Shown in pieces: positions 24,126 through 35,713 of a stretch of 64,000 nt of DNA. The DNA is from Charina bottae. Its lineage: Eukaryota > Chordata > Lepidosauria > Squamata > Charinaidae. Numbering within the stretch: the first letter of the stretch is position 1; each line of letters begins with the position of its first letter. The stretch spans positions 21,130,001 to 21,194,000 of the forward strand of contig JALMGJ010000011.1 in assembly GCA_023362775.1 (NCBI GenBank), in the 5' to 3' direction. Made by a program: the position numbers and the translations under genes. A model generated the notes under the pieces. The model was not told where the DNA came from and searched no databases. It saw only the letters and a list, made by a program, of their open reading frames with translations.

Positions 24126-24395
24126 TCTATTTTCCTACCATTTTAATAACCATTCTGGTCTTTTCCAGCTTGAGTGTTTCATTGCTCCTGTACTGTGATT
24201 TTATGCTGTAATTACAGCCGCTCCTGGTTTTTATTTTATATGTAGTGCTGTTCTCTGTATAAATATTATTGTTTTGATTGTTTTTAGAGTTGTGCTTTTC
24301 TACAGTGTTTTAACTGATTATATACTGCCCACAGTACTCCTGCTACTGGGCCGTCCGTATAAAAGAACAATAAACAAGAGTTATAATTACAGATT
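24126..24395 (+). mobile_element. L2/CR1-clade LINE 3' tail
   Basis: AT-rich segment ending with a TATACTGCCCACAGTACTCC block and AATAAA, the usual L2-like 3' end of squamates. No coding part remains. Confidence 0.45.
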
Positions 24396-25509
24396 ACTGT
24401 ATGGCTAAGAAGGAATGTCTTAACCATAATCTGATCCATGGTGTGTGTTTGTACAACACGTCAAATACACCATGGTTTAGCGTGTCATATCGTTGGCAAA
24501 GTTCACCCATCACACTAAGTCATGGTATATACATAATGTCGTAGTTCACACAACAGGATAAACCCCCCAAAATTCAATTTTATTGCCAGTCTAATTACAA
24601 AGCAATGTCTCCAAGCACCAAGAATCTCTTGGAAACGACCCATTATGATTAAGAGCAAGCTTTTGACCGATTGTGGAAAGAGGTCAATCCTTCTTGTAGG
24701 ACTGTTTATTAGCCACAAGGTGTCAGCTGTATTCTTACTTTCTGGAAAAAGTAAAATGTAGAGTTAGAATGACAAAATGCAAAGTTGGGAGGAGGAGATT
24801 GTGGTGAATTGGAACAAGGGAAAGGGGGCAGTGGTTTAGAAGGCCAGAAAAACTGAGTCATATTCCTAGGTTGTCAGCTCAGCCTGACCCCTTTTCCAGT
24901 GTTGCAAGTACAATGACCGCAAGAAGGGGGTGGGGCTTCAGCTGTGCAGCCTTGCACCCCTTCTTGATACTTTCACTCCTCCTGGGGACACTCCTGTTGG
25001 TACTGCAACCAGCAGCAAGAAATAGACCAGCCCTCCCTGAATTTCTTTAACCCCCCCTTTAAAATCATAATCTCCTGTGACAAGGAGTTCCCCAAGTTAT
25101 TTCAATAGGTCCTTTCTTTTGTTAGTTACAAATCGCTGCCTGTTAACGCCACTGGGTGAGCCAAAGTTCTTTTTTTTTATTATGGGGAAATGAAAGTTCT
25201 GTTTATTTGTAGCTTCATTAACTGCAACAATGCCCCCCCCCCCTAAATTAAAGACTCAAATGCTTTTTAGCCTTTCCTCCTCTAGAGGTTTTGCTCCAGT
25301 CTTCCCCCCTTGATCATTTTGGCTGATATTTACCACACTTTCCCAAGCTTTGGCCTTTATAACAGATGACTTGCTCTTTTTGTCTCTGTGCTGTTTCGCT
25401 TGTTGAGAAACATGAAGCCCAGACAGAAACCATGGTGAGATTTCCCCTGCCTGCACAGTGACAGGCTGGGTACAGTATAGACGAAGCATCTTCCCTGGAA
25501 TTTCCTCCT
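24396..25509. other. Intergenic, old repeat debris
   Basis: Contains the CATGGTTTA motif near 24440-24480, shared with the repeat debris at 52555 and 63350, and several homopolymer runs. No gene recognised. Confidence 0.4.
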
Positions 25510-26145
25510 CCCTAAATAGAAGGGGAAGAAATGGAAGCAGTGACAGTTTTTATTTTCTTGGGCTCCAAGATCACTGCAGATGGTAACTGCAGCCATGAAA
25601 TTAAAAGACGTTCCTTGGGAGGAAAGCTATGGCAAACCTAGACAGCATATTAAAAAGCAGAGACATCACCTTGCCGACAAAGGTCTGTATAGCTAAAGCT
25701 ACGGTTTTCCCAGTAGTAATGTATGGCTGTGAGAGTTGGACCACAAGGAAGGCTGAGCGCTGAAGAATTGATGCTTTCGAACTGTGGTGCTGGAGAAGAC
25801 TCTTAAGAGTCCCTTGGACTGCAAGGAGGACAAATCAGTCAATCCTAAAGGAAATCAACCCTGACTGCTCATTGGAAGGACAGATACTGAAGCTGAAGCT
25901 CAAATACTTTGGCCACCTAATGTGAAGAGAGGACTCACTGGAAAAGACCCTGATGCTGGGAAAGACTGAAGGCAAAAGGAGAAAGGGACGGCAGAGGATG
26001 AGATGGTTAGATAGCATCACCGATGTAATGAACATGAATCTGAGTAAACTCCGGGAGACAGTGGAGGACAGGAAGGCCTGGCGTGCTATGGTCCATGAGG
26101 TCACGAAGAGTCGGACATGACTAAACGACTGAACAACAACAAAAA
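25510..26145 (+). mobile_element. Bov-B (RTE) LINE 3' end
   Basis: Recognisable Bov-B 3' coding end and tail: the blocks GCCATGAAATTAAAAGACG, GTATGGCTGTGAGAGTTGGA, and the terminal GAGTCGGACATGACTAAACG followed by an AAC-rich tail. It is 5'-truncated, and the frame is closed by stops (for example TGA after GCTGAGCGC). It is a different insertion from the one at 33778-38393. Confidence 0.9.
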
Positions 26146-26686
26146 AAGTACAGAGGGGTTATTCATGCCCATTCTCTCCTTTTTAGTTTCTTTTAAAAGG
26201 AGAACAAAATGCGACGTAAGCACACAAACAAGAAAAAATATTTTATTTATTTATCAATCAAATTTTTATCACCGCCCATCTCCCTCCACAGGATTATAAG
26301 GCCTCTTGTAAAAGGCTGGTGTAGCAGAATGAACTACAAAACCAAGGTGCTCCAGATTCAACTATCCCTTGGCCATAAACTCCACGGGCAAACTTTGGGG
26401 ACTCCCTGGCTTCACACGACACACTAAACCAACTTGAAGATGTGTGGACTCCAACTCCTAGATTTCCTAATCCAGACATTAAAGTGCACTAAACCAACAA
26501 CACACCACCAACCAGTAAGGGTGTCACTGTCACCTCCCCCACCATTGCAAGGCCAACCAGAAATGAGCAGACAAGGGCAATGGCCAACTCATATTGTTCA
26601 AAAGCTCAGGATGAAGAACAAAGCCTGAGCATTCTTTTAAAAACCTGCCTCCGGTGAATCAGAGGGACATAGTTTCTGGATGACTA
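26146..26686. other. Intergenic, no recognised gene
   Basis: Contains a partial palindrome arm (GATGTGTGGACTCCAACTCC near 26440) of the hAT MITE family and otherwise nothing recognisable. Confidence 0.4.
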
Positions 26687-27002
26687 CACAGCCTTTCTCA
26701 AATGTTTGACCCTGGAGGAACCCCTGAAATATGTTTCAGGCCTCGGGGAACCCCTGCACATTCATGCTCAAATATAGACCACAAGTTACAAAATTATTAC
26801 CGTATATTCGTTTCATGCGTAGGCCTGTATATATGCATCAACAGTGTTCTTAAACTAAAAATAAAGAATGAAACTTACCTCTTTAATGTGAAGGTGCCTG
26901 AATTTGAAATAATTTTTTAAATAAATCGTGATCTCCCAGGGAGCCCCTAGTGATCTCTCGTGGAACCCTAGGGTTCCACAGAACCCTGGTTGAGAAACCC
27001 TG
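26687..27002. mobile_element. hAT-type MITE, about 316 bp
   Basis: Left end CAGCCTTTCTCAA and right end TTGAGAAACCCTG form inverted termini, and subterminal GGAACCC-rich blocks are arranged inversely. No clear 8-bp duplication survives. Confidence 0.6.
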
Positions 27003-27440
27003 CTTTAACGGGTTCTTTAATAATAGCTATGAACGGGCATCTGTGGGGTGTGTATGTGTAAAATAAGTCAAGATTATGGCCATGATTTTGCAGCTGAAGT
27101 CCTGCAGCACATATAACAGAGAGGCGGACATCCCTGACTATGAACACACTAAGCCATACTGTAATTTGTTTGGTTTGGAGTAAGCCATTTCCCCAGTAGG
27201 GACTGACAGTGTCTTCTAGCATTAGCTGGCCAGCCTTGAGGTGCCATAAAGCCTGACTTTGTTTGCTCTTACTTTGGCATGATGGTTGAGTAACTCTAAA
27301 AGAAGTTTTGGGTGATGCCAGAATAAGGGGGGAAACGCTGCGTTCAGACCTGTACTGTGGAGAACGTCTTAAGGTTGTCTCATTCCTGGGCTGAGGTAGA
27401 GATGAAAGCGATAAAAAAGACATCGCCCAGGCATATTTAA
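27003..27440. other. Intergenic, MITE arm only
   Basis: One arm of the GTCAAGA palindrome family lies near 27065. Nothing else recognised. Confidence 0.4.
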
Positions 27441-28080
27441 TTTCCCGCCTTAGGCATGAAAGCCGTCTGGGTGACCTTGGGCCAGTCCCTGTCTCTCAGC
27501 CCTAGGATGGAGCCAATAGCAAACCAGGAGACTGAGAGTTCTAGTCCCGCCTCAGGCATGAAAGCCGGCTGGGTGACCTTGGGCCAGTCCCTGTCTCTCA
27601 GCCCTAGGAAGGAGCCAATAGCAAACCAGGAGACTGAGAGTTCTAGTCCCGCCTCAGGCATGAAAGCCGGCTGGGTGACCTTGGGCCAGTCCCTGTCTCT
27701 CAGCCCTAGGAAGGAGCCAATGGGAAACCAGGAGACTGGGAGTTCTAGTCCCGCCTTAGGCATGAAAGCCGGCTGGGTGACCTTGGGCCAGTCACTCTCT
27801 CAGCCCTAGGATGGAGCCAATAGCAAACCAGGAGACTGAGAGTTCTAGTCCCGCCTCAGGCATGAAAGCCGGCTGGGTGACCTTGGGCCAGTCCCTGTCT
27901 CTCAGCCCTAGGAAGGAGCCAATAGCAAACCAGGAGACTGAGAGTTCTAGTCCCGCCTCAGGCATGAAAGCCGGCTGGGTGACCTTGGGCCAGTCCCTGT
28001 CTCTCAGCCCTAGGAAGGAGCCATTAGCAAACCAGGAGACTGAGAGTTCTAGTCCCGCCTCAGGCATGAAAGCCAGCTGG
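27441..28080 (+). repeat. Tandem array of a 102-bp SINE-derived module, seven copies
   Basis: The start of GCATGAAAGCC recurs at 27456, 27558, 27660, 27762, 27862, 27964 and 28066, so the period is 102 bp with one 100-bp unit. The unit is the body of the tRNA-derived squamate SINE (GGGTGACCTTGGGCCAGTC ... GAGTTCTAGTCCCGCC). Because 102 is divisible by three, long open frames with a 34-residue repeat appear on both strands; they are not genes. Confidence 0.95.
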
Positions 28081-28245
28081 GTGACCTTGGGCCAGTCACT
28101 CTCTCAGCCCAACTCACCTCACAGGGTTGCTGTTGTGGGGAAAATAGGAGGAGGAAGGAGTATTTGGTATGTTTACCGCCTTGAGTTATTTATAAAAATA
28201 ATAAAGGCGGGATATGAAATAAATAAAATAATAATAATATTTGTG
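28081..28245 (+). mobile_element. SINE 3' part and A-rich tail closing the tandem array
   Basis: Continues from the last module through CTCACCTCACAGGGTTGCTG and TTGAGTTATTTATAAAAATA into an AATAA-rich tail. This is the normal 3' end of the SINE whose complete copies are at 33300-33645 and 46917-47184. Confidence 0.8.
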
Positions 28246-28487
28246 TCACAGTCGGGTGTGGGTATAGGGAGAGGCCCTCTGTGTTAATAGTGGGTTTATG
28301 CTTTGGTGCATGGGTGTCCAACCTTTTGGCTTCCCTGGGCCACATTGAGTGAAGAGGAATTGTCTTGGGCCACACATAAAATATATAATATAGTTAATGT
28401 ATATAAGTAATAAAACTTCATTTATTTTTTTAATATTTTTTATTATAAAATTTTTAAAAAGAGGGCAACATAAAACTAGTGGGATAT

Positions 28488-30294
28488 TTAACCTTGTTTT
28501 TGTGAAACTAATGCATCAATGTCTGGTTTGATGAAAGTGGTTGCAATTCTCAGTGAGTTCTCAAGGTGCTCATCAGAAATTTTAATTCTAATTTTACTCT
28601 TCGTGTGCTTCATCCTTGAAAATAGTTGCTCACAAATGTACATGCTGCCAAAAAGCGATGTCATGAATAAGGCGTGATTGTGAAGCGAGGGATATTTTTC
28701 TCTGGGAAGATAGGTCTTATAAAAGTCCAGTAGAGAGACTACTCTACTCCAAATTTTATTTTGAGTTGAATGTCTGATTGCAACTCTATGGATTGTAGTA
28801 ATGTAGTTATGTCAACTGAAAATGGAGTCGAAAATATACCAAAATATTAATGATTTTTCCAGAAATCTTGAAACCTGTTCTCAAATTCCTGTATCAAACC
28901 GAAAAGCAAGGCTGCATATTTCTCGCTGTTCACAGGACTGTGTTTAGCCAACGTATTAAAGTGTATAAAATTATTTTCCATAACTTGAGCTTGCCATACT
29001 TTAAGTTTCATTTCAAACGCTGTTATGGTTTGAAACATTGCAGTGATAAGTTGGTTTTCACCTTGAAGACGCATGTTTAACTCATTTAAATGAGTGGTCA
29101 CATTCACCAAAAATGCTAAATCTGTGAGCCATTTTTCATCTTCAAGTTCTGGCACAAATTTTCTTTTTGATTCCATAAACAACTTGATTTCATTTCACAA
29201 ATCATAAAATCTTTTCAGCATTTTACCCCAACTTAGCCACCTTACTTCAGAAAAGTAAATGATGTCCCCATAATCAGCATCCATACTTTTAAGGAACTCC
29301 TGGAATTGGCGATGATTCAATCCCTTGGCCCTTATGAAATTCACTGCTTTGATGACAATTTGCATGACATTATCCATTTTTAAAGCTTTTGTGCATAAAT
29401 TTTCTTGATGTAGAATGCAGTGATACTTCATCAAACGTGAGTTGCCGGCGGCACTTGCATCATCTTCTATCAATTTTGTAAGTCCCTCACTTTTACCAAC
29501 CATCGCCAGGGTGCCATCAGTAGATGTACCAGATATGTTGAAAATGGTTAAAGAAAATCGCTTTAATGTCATTTTTACTGCTTCATAGAAATCAATAGAT
29601 TTAGTTGTGTCTTTTAATGGCACCAAAGAAGCCATTTCTTCAGTGACATTATATTCGTTATCAATACCTCTAATAAAAATGGCAAGTTGAGCCGTATCTG
29701 TAGCATCAGTACTTTCGTCCATCGCCAAAGCATAAAATTTGAAATTAGCAGCTTCACTCTTCAAACCTCTTTCGATAGATTTTCCTATTTCTTCAATTTG
29801 CTTGGCTATAGTCTGGTGAGACAAACTGATTTTAGAAAAATCCCTTTTTTTATCAGGACAAATTATATCTGCCACACTTTCCATACATTGCTTAATAAAC
29901 TCACCATCGGTAAATGGTTTTGATTTTTTTGCAATCAGATTTGCTACCAAATAACTAGCTTTTATAATAGAGTCCTTTTGAGTTGTAACTTTTTTTTTAA
30001 AAAAATGTTGAGATGACAGACTTTTTTCAGTTCTGCTGATTTGTCTTTACGACAAATTCCTTGATACGGCTCGAATTTGGCAGCATGTTTTTCCGTATAA
30101 TGCCTTTTCAAATTGTAGTCTTTGAAAACTGACACATTTCCCCTACAGATTAAGCATAGTGCCTTAGTATTTGTCTTGAGAAAAAAGTACTAATCTGTCC
30201 ATTTTTCGTTGAATATTCTTCCTTCATCCACAATTTTTCTTTTTTTCTTTTCTTTTTTGGGTTCTGTTTTCTGTTGAAATGACGTTGAAGCCAT
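28488..30294 (-). pseudogene. hAT transposase with BED-type zinc finger, broken
   Basis: On the minus strand it starts with ATG at 30294 and a lysine-rich N-terminus, then a BED/C2H2-like zinc finger (CLIC...H...EKH) near 30110-30160. The RNase H-like catalytic region follows, with ALAMDESTD and GTSTDGTLAMVG as acidic-residue blocks, YHCILHQENLC, and a C-terminal dimerisation block (CEQLFSRMKH, ISDEHLENSLRIA) ending at TAA 28488. Breaks seen: a stop after EKWTD, a shift or stop at the poly-A run near 29995, TGA near 29193 and TAA near 28848. It resembles the ZBED5/GTF2IRD2-type hAT lineage, but the exact branch is uncertain. Confidence 0.88.
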
Positions 30295-30412
30295 TATGGA
30301 ATAAATTTATTTAGGAATAAATATTTTTTAAAAGAAATAACACAAGCCCATCGTAAATTGTTAGGTAGGCAAATAAACAAAGCAAAATTTAATAATCAAA
30401 TAAGAAAGCTTA

Positions 30413-30760
30413 TAAGCTTTATAAGGGGCGTGGTGGCTCAGTGGGTAAGACGCCAGGCTTGTCGATCAGAAGATCGCAAGTTCAGAGGTTCGATTCCCTA
30501 GCCCTGCGTGCGGAGTGAGCTCCCGCACTAGCTCCAGCTCTTGCCAACCTAGCAATTCAAAAGCATGCAAATGCAAGTAGATTAATAGGTACCACTTCGC
30601 TGGGTAGGTAACAGCGTTCCGTGCACGTCATGCGGCCACATGACCATGGAAACGTCTTCGGACAACGCTGGCTCTTCGGCTAACAAACGGAGATGAGCAC
30701 TGGCCCCTAGAGTCGGACACGACTGCACAAATGTGTGTGGGGAACCTTTACCTTTTTTAA
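30413..30760 (+). mobile_element. tRNA-derived SINE with Bov-B-like 3' end
   Basis: The head reads GTGGCTCAGTGGGTAAGACG and GGTTCGATTCC, matching RNA polymerase III A and B boxes. The body has the squamate SINE blocks (GGTACCACTTCGCTGGGTAG, CATGCGGCCACATGACC), and the end GAGTCGGACACGACTG resembles Bov-B tails, consistent with Bov-B mobilisation (Sauria-SINE type). Direct repeats AAGAAAGCTTA flank it at 30402-30412 and 30761-30771. It lies inside the hAT element and is therefore younger. Confidence 0.85.
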
Positions 30761-31080
30761 AAGAAAGCTTACATGTCTACTTAAAAATAATAACACAATA
30801 AACACCTATCATCACAGAACACGTGTAGGTAGGTTGAAATATTATATATAATGCCAAGTTGCCACAAGCTGACGTGTGTAGCGGGCGGCGGCGGCGTTAG
30901 CACTGCACTGCTCCCTCCAGTACAAAGCGTTCTGTTGTTTCTACCTACACAGTCCGCGCTAGAGCCACGAAAAAAAAGCAAAATAATGTTAAAAGTTTAT
31001 GATGTTTTGGGACCACATTACTAGGTGTTCAGGGCTGCATGCGGCCCGTGGGCCGTGAGTTGGGCACGCCTGCTTTGGTG

Positions 31081-31655
31081 TGACTGGTGAACGCAATCAC
31101 TTGTTTGCATTAAGAGAAATCGTGCAATTAAGCAAGAAGCCAAACAGATCTAGGATTATGATGAGACAAGGTTCGTTTTTGTTATTTGTTGCCAATATCC
31201 TGGATAATATGAGAGCTCTGTCCTTACACACTTTCTCTCCGCTGCAAGATGAAGACATTGAAATGAGGAGGTATTTCCTTACTGTGAGAGCGATCTCCAA
31301 GGTCCTTTTCAACCCTATGATTCTATGCAACGTGGCTACAGCATTTCTGCAGGAGCCACGTGCTGCCTGGGGATGAGGGAATCCCTGCATTTGCAAGGCA
31401 CAATAAAACATCGGAATTCGCTACCACCAGATACGGTGCTGCCAGCTTGGCTAGCTTGAAACGAAGGTTGGACCAATTCTTGGAAGTCCTGGGGATCCCC
31501 TTGGTGGCCTGTGGCTGCCTCTGAAGGCCATCTGCTGGGAGACCAGTGGGCGTCCTCGTGCAGTTGGTTGGCCACTGTGGGAACAAACTGCAGGACTAGA
31601 TCGGCCAGGGGTGCCTTCCAACAGGACGCTGTTGATGTTCTTAGGTTATGCCTAA
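31081..31655 (+). mobile_element. CR1/L3-like LINE 3' ends, decayed
   Basis: Two LINE-like tails in tandem. One ends with CAACCCTATGATTCTATG near 31310-31325 (the CR1 3' motif). The other, with GGAATTCGCTACCACC and GTTGGCCACTGTGGGAACA, ends near GATGTTCTTAGGTTA. No open reading frame of the RT is left. Confidence 0.6.
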
Positions 31656-31799
31656 CCGGCTTGCGGAACTCACTGCCACCCGGTGCGGCGCGCGGTGGAT
31701 TCCTCCACTCCGCCTTTAACTATGAAGCAAAGTGAACAGGGGCCCTGGGCCATCCACATTCGTAGGCTGTGGTTTTCCAGCTCCGAGTGACAAATACCG

Positions 31800-32400
31800 A
31801 GTCGGGGCAATGTTCAGCCGGGGAACTTTGGGGGAGCCTTGAGCGCCGGGGGAAAGGAGCGTGGGGTCCCCTTGGCTTCAGCCAAGCTGCTTCTCGGGTG
31901 GGGACCACACGCGTAATGCTTATTGTTCCTTGTCGCCAGCAGCAACGGCAACAACAGAGCGCCTGCCGACCCCTCAGCTCGCCTTTCCTCCGCCCACGTC
32001 CCACCCTTTCCCCTCCTCCTGCCCGGCATCCCCCTCTCGCCCTCTCCGGCGAGTAGCTCCCCTCCCGCCTCGGCCAACCCAGTCCGGGTGCCGCCGCCTA
32101 GACTAAGGTCTGACGAGGAGCATCTTTCGCTAGCTCGCCGCGCCCCGGGAGTCTCCGTCGCTGCAGGCTCTGCGCCCGCCCCGGCCTTGGAAGTAAGAAG
32201 GACCTTCGGGAGAAATTGGGGCTGGGGGGACGTGGAGAGCTCTGGGGGGTTGAAGGCGGCGCGGGGCGGGGCTCTTGGAGTTGAGAGGAAAGCGGCGCAT
32301 GGAGTTGGGCGGCGGCGAGGGCTCCGGAGTTTAAAGCAGGCTCATCCGAATGGCCCGTGTCCCCGCCTTCCGAGGGGGAAGTGAGCGGGTCTTGCGGAGT
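31800..32400 (+). promoter_or_regulatory. CpG-island promoter, probably of MYADM
   Basis: Sharp rise in G+C and CpG density relative to the AT-rich surroundings, with GC boxes (GGGGCGGGGC near 32260, CCCCGCCC-type motifs near 32175). It is the only such island between ODAD1 and MYADM. Mammalian MYADM has a noncoding first exon upstream of a single coding exon, so this is the natural candidate. The link to MYADM is inference. Confidence 0.6.
32000..32192 (+). other. MYADM: Putative 5' noncoding exon of MYADM
   Basis: GC-rich sequence ending CCGGCCTTGGAA followed by a strong donor GTAAGAAG at 32193. The start is not defined and 32000 is only a placeholder. If correct it splices to the acceptor at 45307-45308, giving an intron of about 13.1 kb. 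Confidence 0.4.
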
Positions 32401-33295
32401 AAAAGCAAAGGGGTTTGGGGCAGGTGATTTGGGCTGGAAGGTGGGGGCTACCGTTGTTCTTGGGAAACGAGGTGCGTGGCTGAGCTGCCCCACTGCGACC
32501 TGTTTGCAGGGCTGCCTTTCGGGTGAGCTGGTGGACGTTGCAATGTCAGGGTGCCCCGCCCCATGGCTCTTCCTTTCCGTCGTTTCTTCAAAGAAGGAGC
32601 CCCCGTATTTGCGGGCTAACTTTGCGGCAGGAGGCAGACCCGCGGAGGCAACGCTCTTTTTCAAAACACGGAGACAGTGGAATGCACTGCGCATATGGCT
32701 TTGGCAACCCGGCGTGCGTGTTGTGCCAGGGAAGTGCGTGTCTGTAACGCTCAGGTTGTTTTAATGGAACAAATGAGCAGCAAAGTTAGTAGGGAAACAG
32801 AAGTAGCAAAGATTTTAAGATACCACAGGGCTGGCTTCTCCAAAACAAACTCTAAAGTGATTGTGATGATCCTCCGCTAGAAATCAGCACTCCTCACACG
32901 AAACACGTTGGAATCGAAAGGAATCTTTATTTCAGCTCGTGATCCAAAGCGCGTTAAAGCTTCAGCTAACTTACAGCTCTTCAAGTAGCAATTTAAATAC
33001 ATTTATTTCCCCACCTTTTCTGGCAAGTTCCTCTTGCAGTCTAGCGCCTCTTTCGCTTAATTACTCTGTCCAGCGTACTGGTGCTGAACCTACATCAGCT
33101 ATCTCTTTTCCGCAGGTACGCCGCTTATTGCTTTCTATGGTTTGCTCGCTGTATGTTTCCCGGCTGGCTTTATGTCAGAATGGCACCCGGGTGGGGGGTC
33201 ATTCGAGACAGTGATTTTGAAACGAACATGGGTCAGATTGTGCCATCACAGCTTTATTATGTAGCCTACAATTTTACGGACAAAGTCTGTGAAAA
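32401..33295. other. Flank of the CpG island, no recognised gene
   Basis: CpG density falls off after about 32720. No exon or repeat family was recognised. Confidence 0.4.
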
Positions 33296-33299
33296 CCTT

Positions 33300-33645
33300 T
33301 TAGATTTTTTTTATCCCACCTTTATTATTTTTATAAATAGTTCAAGGCGGGGAACATACCTAATACTCCTTCCTCCTATTTTTCCCACAACAACAACTCT
33401 GTGAGGTGAGTTGGGCTGAGAGAGAGTGACTGGCCCAAGGTCACCCAGCCGACTTTCATGCCTAAGGCGGGACTAGAACTCCCAGTCTCCTGGTTTCCCA
33501 TTGGCTCCTTCCTAGGGCTGAGAGACAGGGAGTGGCCCAAGGTCACCCAGCCGGCTTTCATGCCTAAGGCAGGACTAGAACTCTCAGTCTCCTGTTTTCT
33601 AGCCTGGTGCTTTAACCACTAGACCAAACTGGCTCTTTTGTTCAA
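33300..33645 (-). mobile_element. tRNA-derived SINE with one duplicated 102-bp module
   Basis: Reverse-oriented SINE. The tRNA-like head (complement of GAGCCAGTTTGGTCTAGTGG) is at 33610-33640 and the tail at 33300. The central module appears twice (about 33400-33500 and 33510-33590), the same module that is amplified seven-fold at 27441-28080. Confidence 0.85.
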
Positions 33646-33789
33646 TGTATCAGTGTAGCTAAATAGAACCTTCACATTTAGAGGCAGTATACCTTTGAAT
33701 AATTGCCAAGCAAAAACAGAAAAATTGTGCAAGCTTATGGTTCGTCAGTATATGAAAATAATAGGTGTCCTTAAAAATAGCATAACTCT

Positions 33790-35713
33790 CCTCTTTCACC
33801 CTCATCAAGAGGCTCTTTAGTTCCTCTTCACTTTCTGCCATTAGGGTGGTATCGTCTGCATATCTGAGGTTGTTGATATTTCTCCCGGCAATCTTAACTC
33901 CGGCTTGTGATTCATCCAGCCCGGCATTTCTCATGATGTACTCTGCATATAAGTTAAATAAGCAGGGTGATAATATACAGCCTTGTCGTATTCCTTTCCC
34001 AATTCTGAACCAGTTGGTTGTTCCATGTCCGGTTCTAACTGTTGCTTCTTGACCCGCATACAGGTTTCTCAGGAGACAGGTAAGGTGGTCTGGTACTCCC
34101 ATCTCTTTAAGACTTTGCCACAGTTTGTTGTGATCCACACAATCAAAGGCTTTAGCGTAGTCAATGAAGCAGAAGTAGATGTTTTTCTGGAACTCTCTTG
34201 CTTTTTCCATGATCCAGCGAATGTTGGCAATCTGATCTCTAGTTCCTCTGCCTCTTCGAAACCCAGCTTGCACTTCTGGTAGTTCTCAGTTCACATACTG
34301 CTGAAGCCTAGCTTGTAGGATTTTGAGCATAACCTTGCTAGCATGTGAAATGAGTGCAATTGTACGGTAGTTTGAACATTCTTTGGCATTGCCTTTCTTT
34401 GGAATTGGAACGTAAACTGACCTTTTCCAATCCTGTGGCCACTGTTGAGTTTTCCAAATTTGTTGGCATATTGAGTGCAGCACTTTAACAGCATCATCTT
34501 TTAGGATTTTAAATAGCTCAGCTGGGATACTGTCTTCTCCGCTAGCTTTGTTGTTAGTAATGCTTCCTAAGGCCCACTTGACTTCACTCTCTAGGATGTC
34601 CGGCTCAAGCTCAGTGACCACACCATCGTATTTATCAGGGATATTAAGATCTTTCTTGTATAGTTCTTCTGTGTATTCTTGCCACCTCTTCTTAATCTCT
34701 TCTGCTTCTGTTAGGTCCCTGCCTTTTTTGTCCTTTATAATGCCCATCTTTGCACAAAACATTCCCTTGATATCTCCGATTTTCTTGAAGAGATCTCTAG
34801 TCTTCCCCATTCTATTGTTTTCCTCGATTTCTTTGCATTGTTCATTTAAGAAGGCCTTCTTATCTCTCCTTGCTATTCTCTGGAAATCTGCATTCAGTTG
34901 GTTATATCTTTCCCTTTCTCCCTTGCCTTTTGCTTCCCTTCTTTCCTCAGCTATTTGTAAAGCCTCATCAGTCAGCCACTTTGCTTTCTTGCATTTCTTT
35001 TTCTTTGGGATGGTTTTAGTTGCTGCCTCCTGTACAATGTTACGAACCTCCATCCATAGTTCTTCAGGCATTCTGTCTACCAGATCTAATCCTTTAAATC
35101 TATTCCTCACCTCCACTGTATATTCATAAGGGATATGATTTAGGTCATACCTGATTGGTCTAGTGGTTTTCTCTACGTTCTTCAATTTAAGCCTAAATTT
35201 TGCGATAAGAATCTCATGATCTGAGCCACAGTCAGCTCCAGGTCTTGTTTTTGCTGATTGTATAGAGCTTCTCCATCTTTGGCTGCAAAGTATATAATCA
35301 ATCTGATTTCGGTATTGACCATCTGGTGATGTCCATGTGTAGAGTCGTCTCTTGTGTTGTTGGAAAAGAGTGTTTGCTATGACCAGCGTGTTCTCTTGAC
35401 AAAACTCTATTAGCCTTTGCCCTGCTTCATTTTGTACTCCGAGGCCAAACTTGCCTGTTATTCCGGTTATTTTTTGACTTCCTACTTTAGCATTCCAGTC
35501 CCCTATGATGAAAAGGACATCTTTTTTTGGTGTTAGTTCTAGAAGGTGTTGTAGGTCTTCATAGAACCGGTCAACTTCAGCTTCTTCGGCATCAGTGGTT
35601 GGGGTATAGACCTGGATCACTGTGATGTTGAATGGTTTGCCTTGGAATCGAACTGAAAGCATTCTGTCGTTTTTAAGGTTGTACTCCAGTACTGCCTTTC
35701 CCACTCTTTTATT
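33790..35713 (-). pseudogene. Bov-B endonuclease C-terminal part and reverse transcriptase
   Basis: Minus-strand reading: endonuclease C-terminal half (VLFIIGDWNAKVG, IDYILCSQRW, GSDHEILIAKF), a connecting helix-rich region, then the RT with ASGEDSIPAELFK, AFDCVDHNKLW, GIRQGCILSPCLFNLYAEY and RYADDTTLM. The frame is open for 470 codons, broken once by TGA at 34286-34288 (a CGA-to-TGA type change), and then open to the 3' truncation near LLMRVKEES. The thumb region and the Bov-B C-terminus are missing. Confidence 0.93.

Larger units (their letters stand above)
28309..31072 (-). mobile_element. Complete hAT DNA transposon, 2.76 kb, inactivated
   Basis: Bounded by perfect 8-bp duplications CTTTGGTG (28301-28308 and 31073-31080) and imperfect inverted ends (CATGGGTGTCCAAC against the complement CAGGCGTGCCCAAC). 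It contains a minus-strand transposase pseudogene and one SINE insertion. Length, duplication and domain order make it an autonomous-type copy. Confidence 0.92.

Noticed and set aside
27437..28287. Repeat proteins on both strands
   Set aside because: Produced by a 102-bp tandem SINE module whose length is divisible by three; no start context or family.
30425..30500. tRNA-like sequence with A and B boxes
   Set aside because: It is the head of a SINE with a full SINE body and target duplications, not a free tRNA gene.
31923..32694. Proline/arginine-rich frames on both strands
   Set aside because: They are a by-product of CpG-island composition, mutually overlapping, with no family signature.
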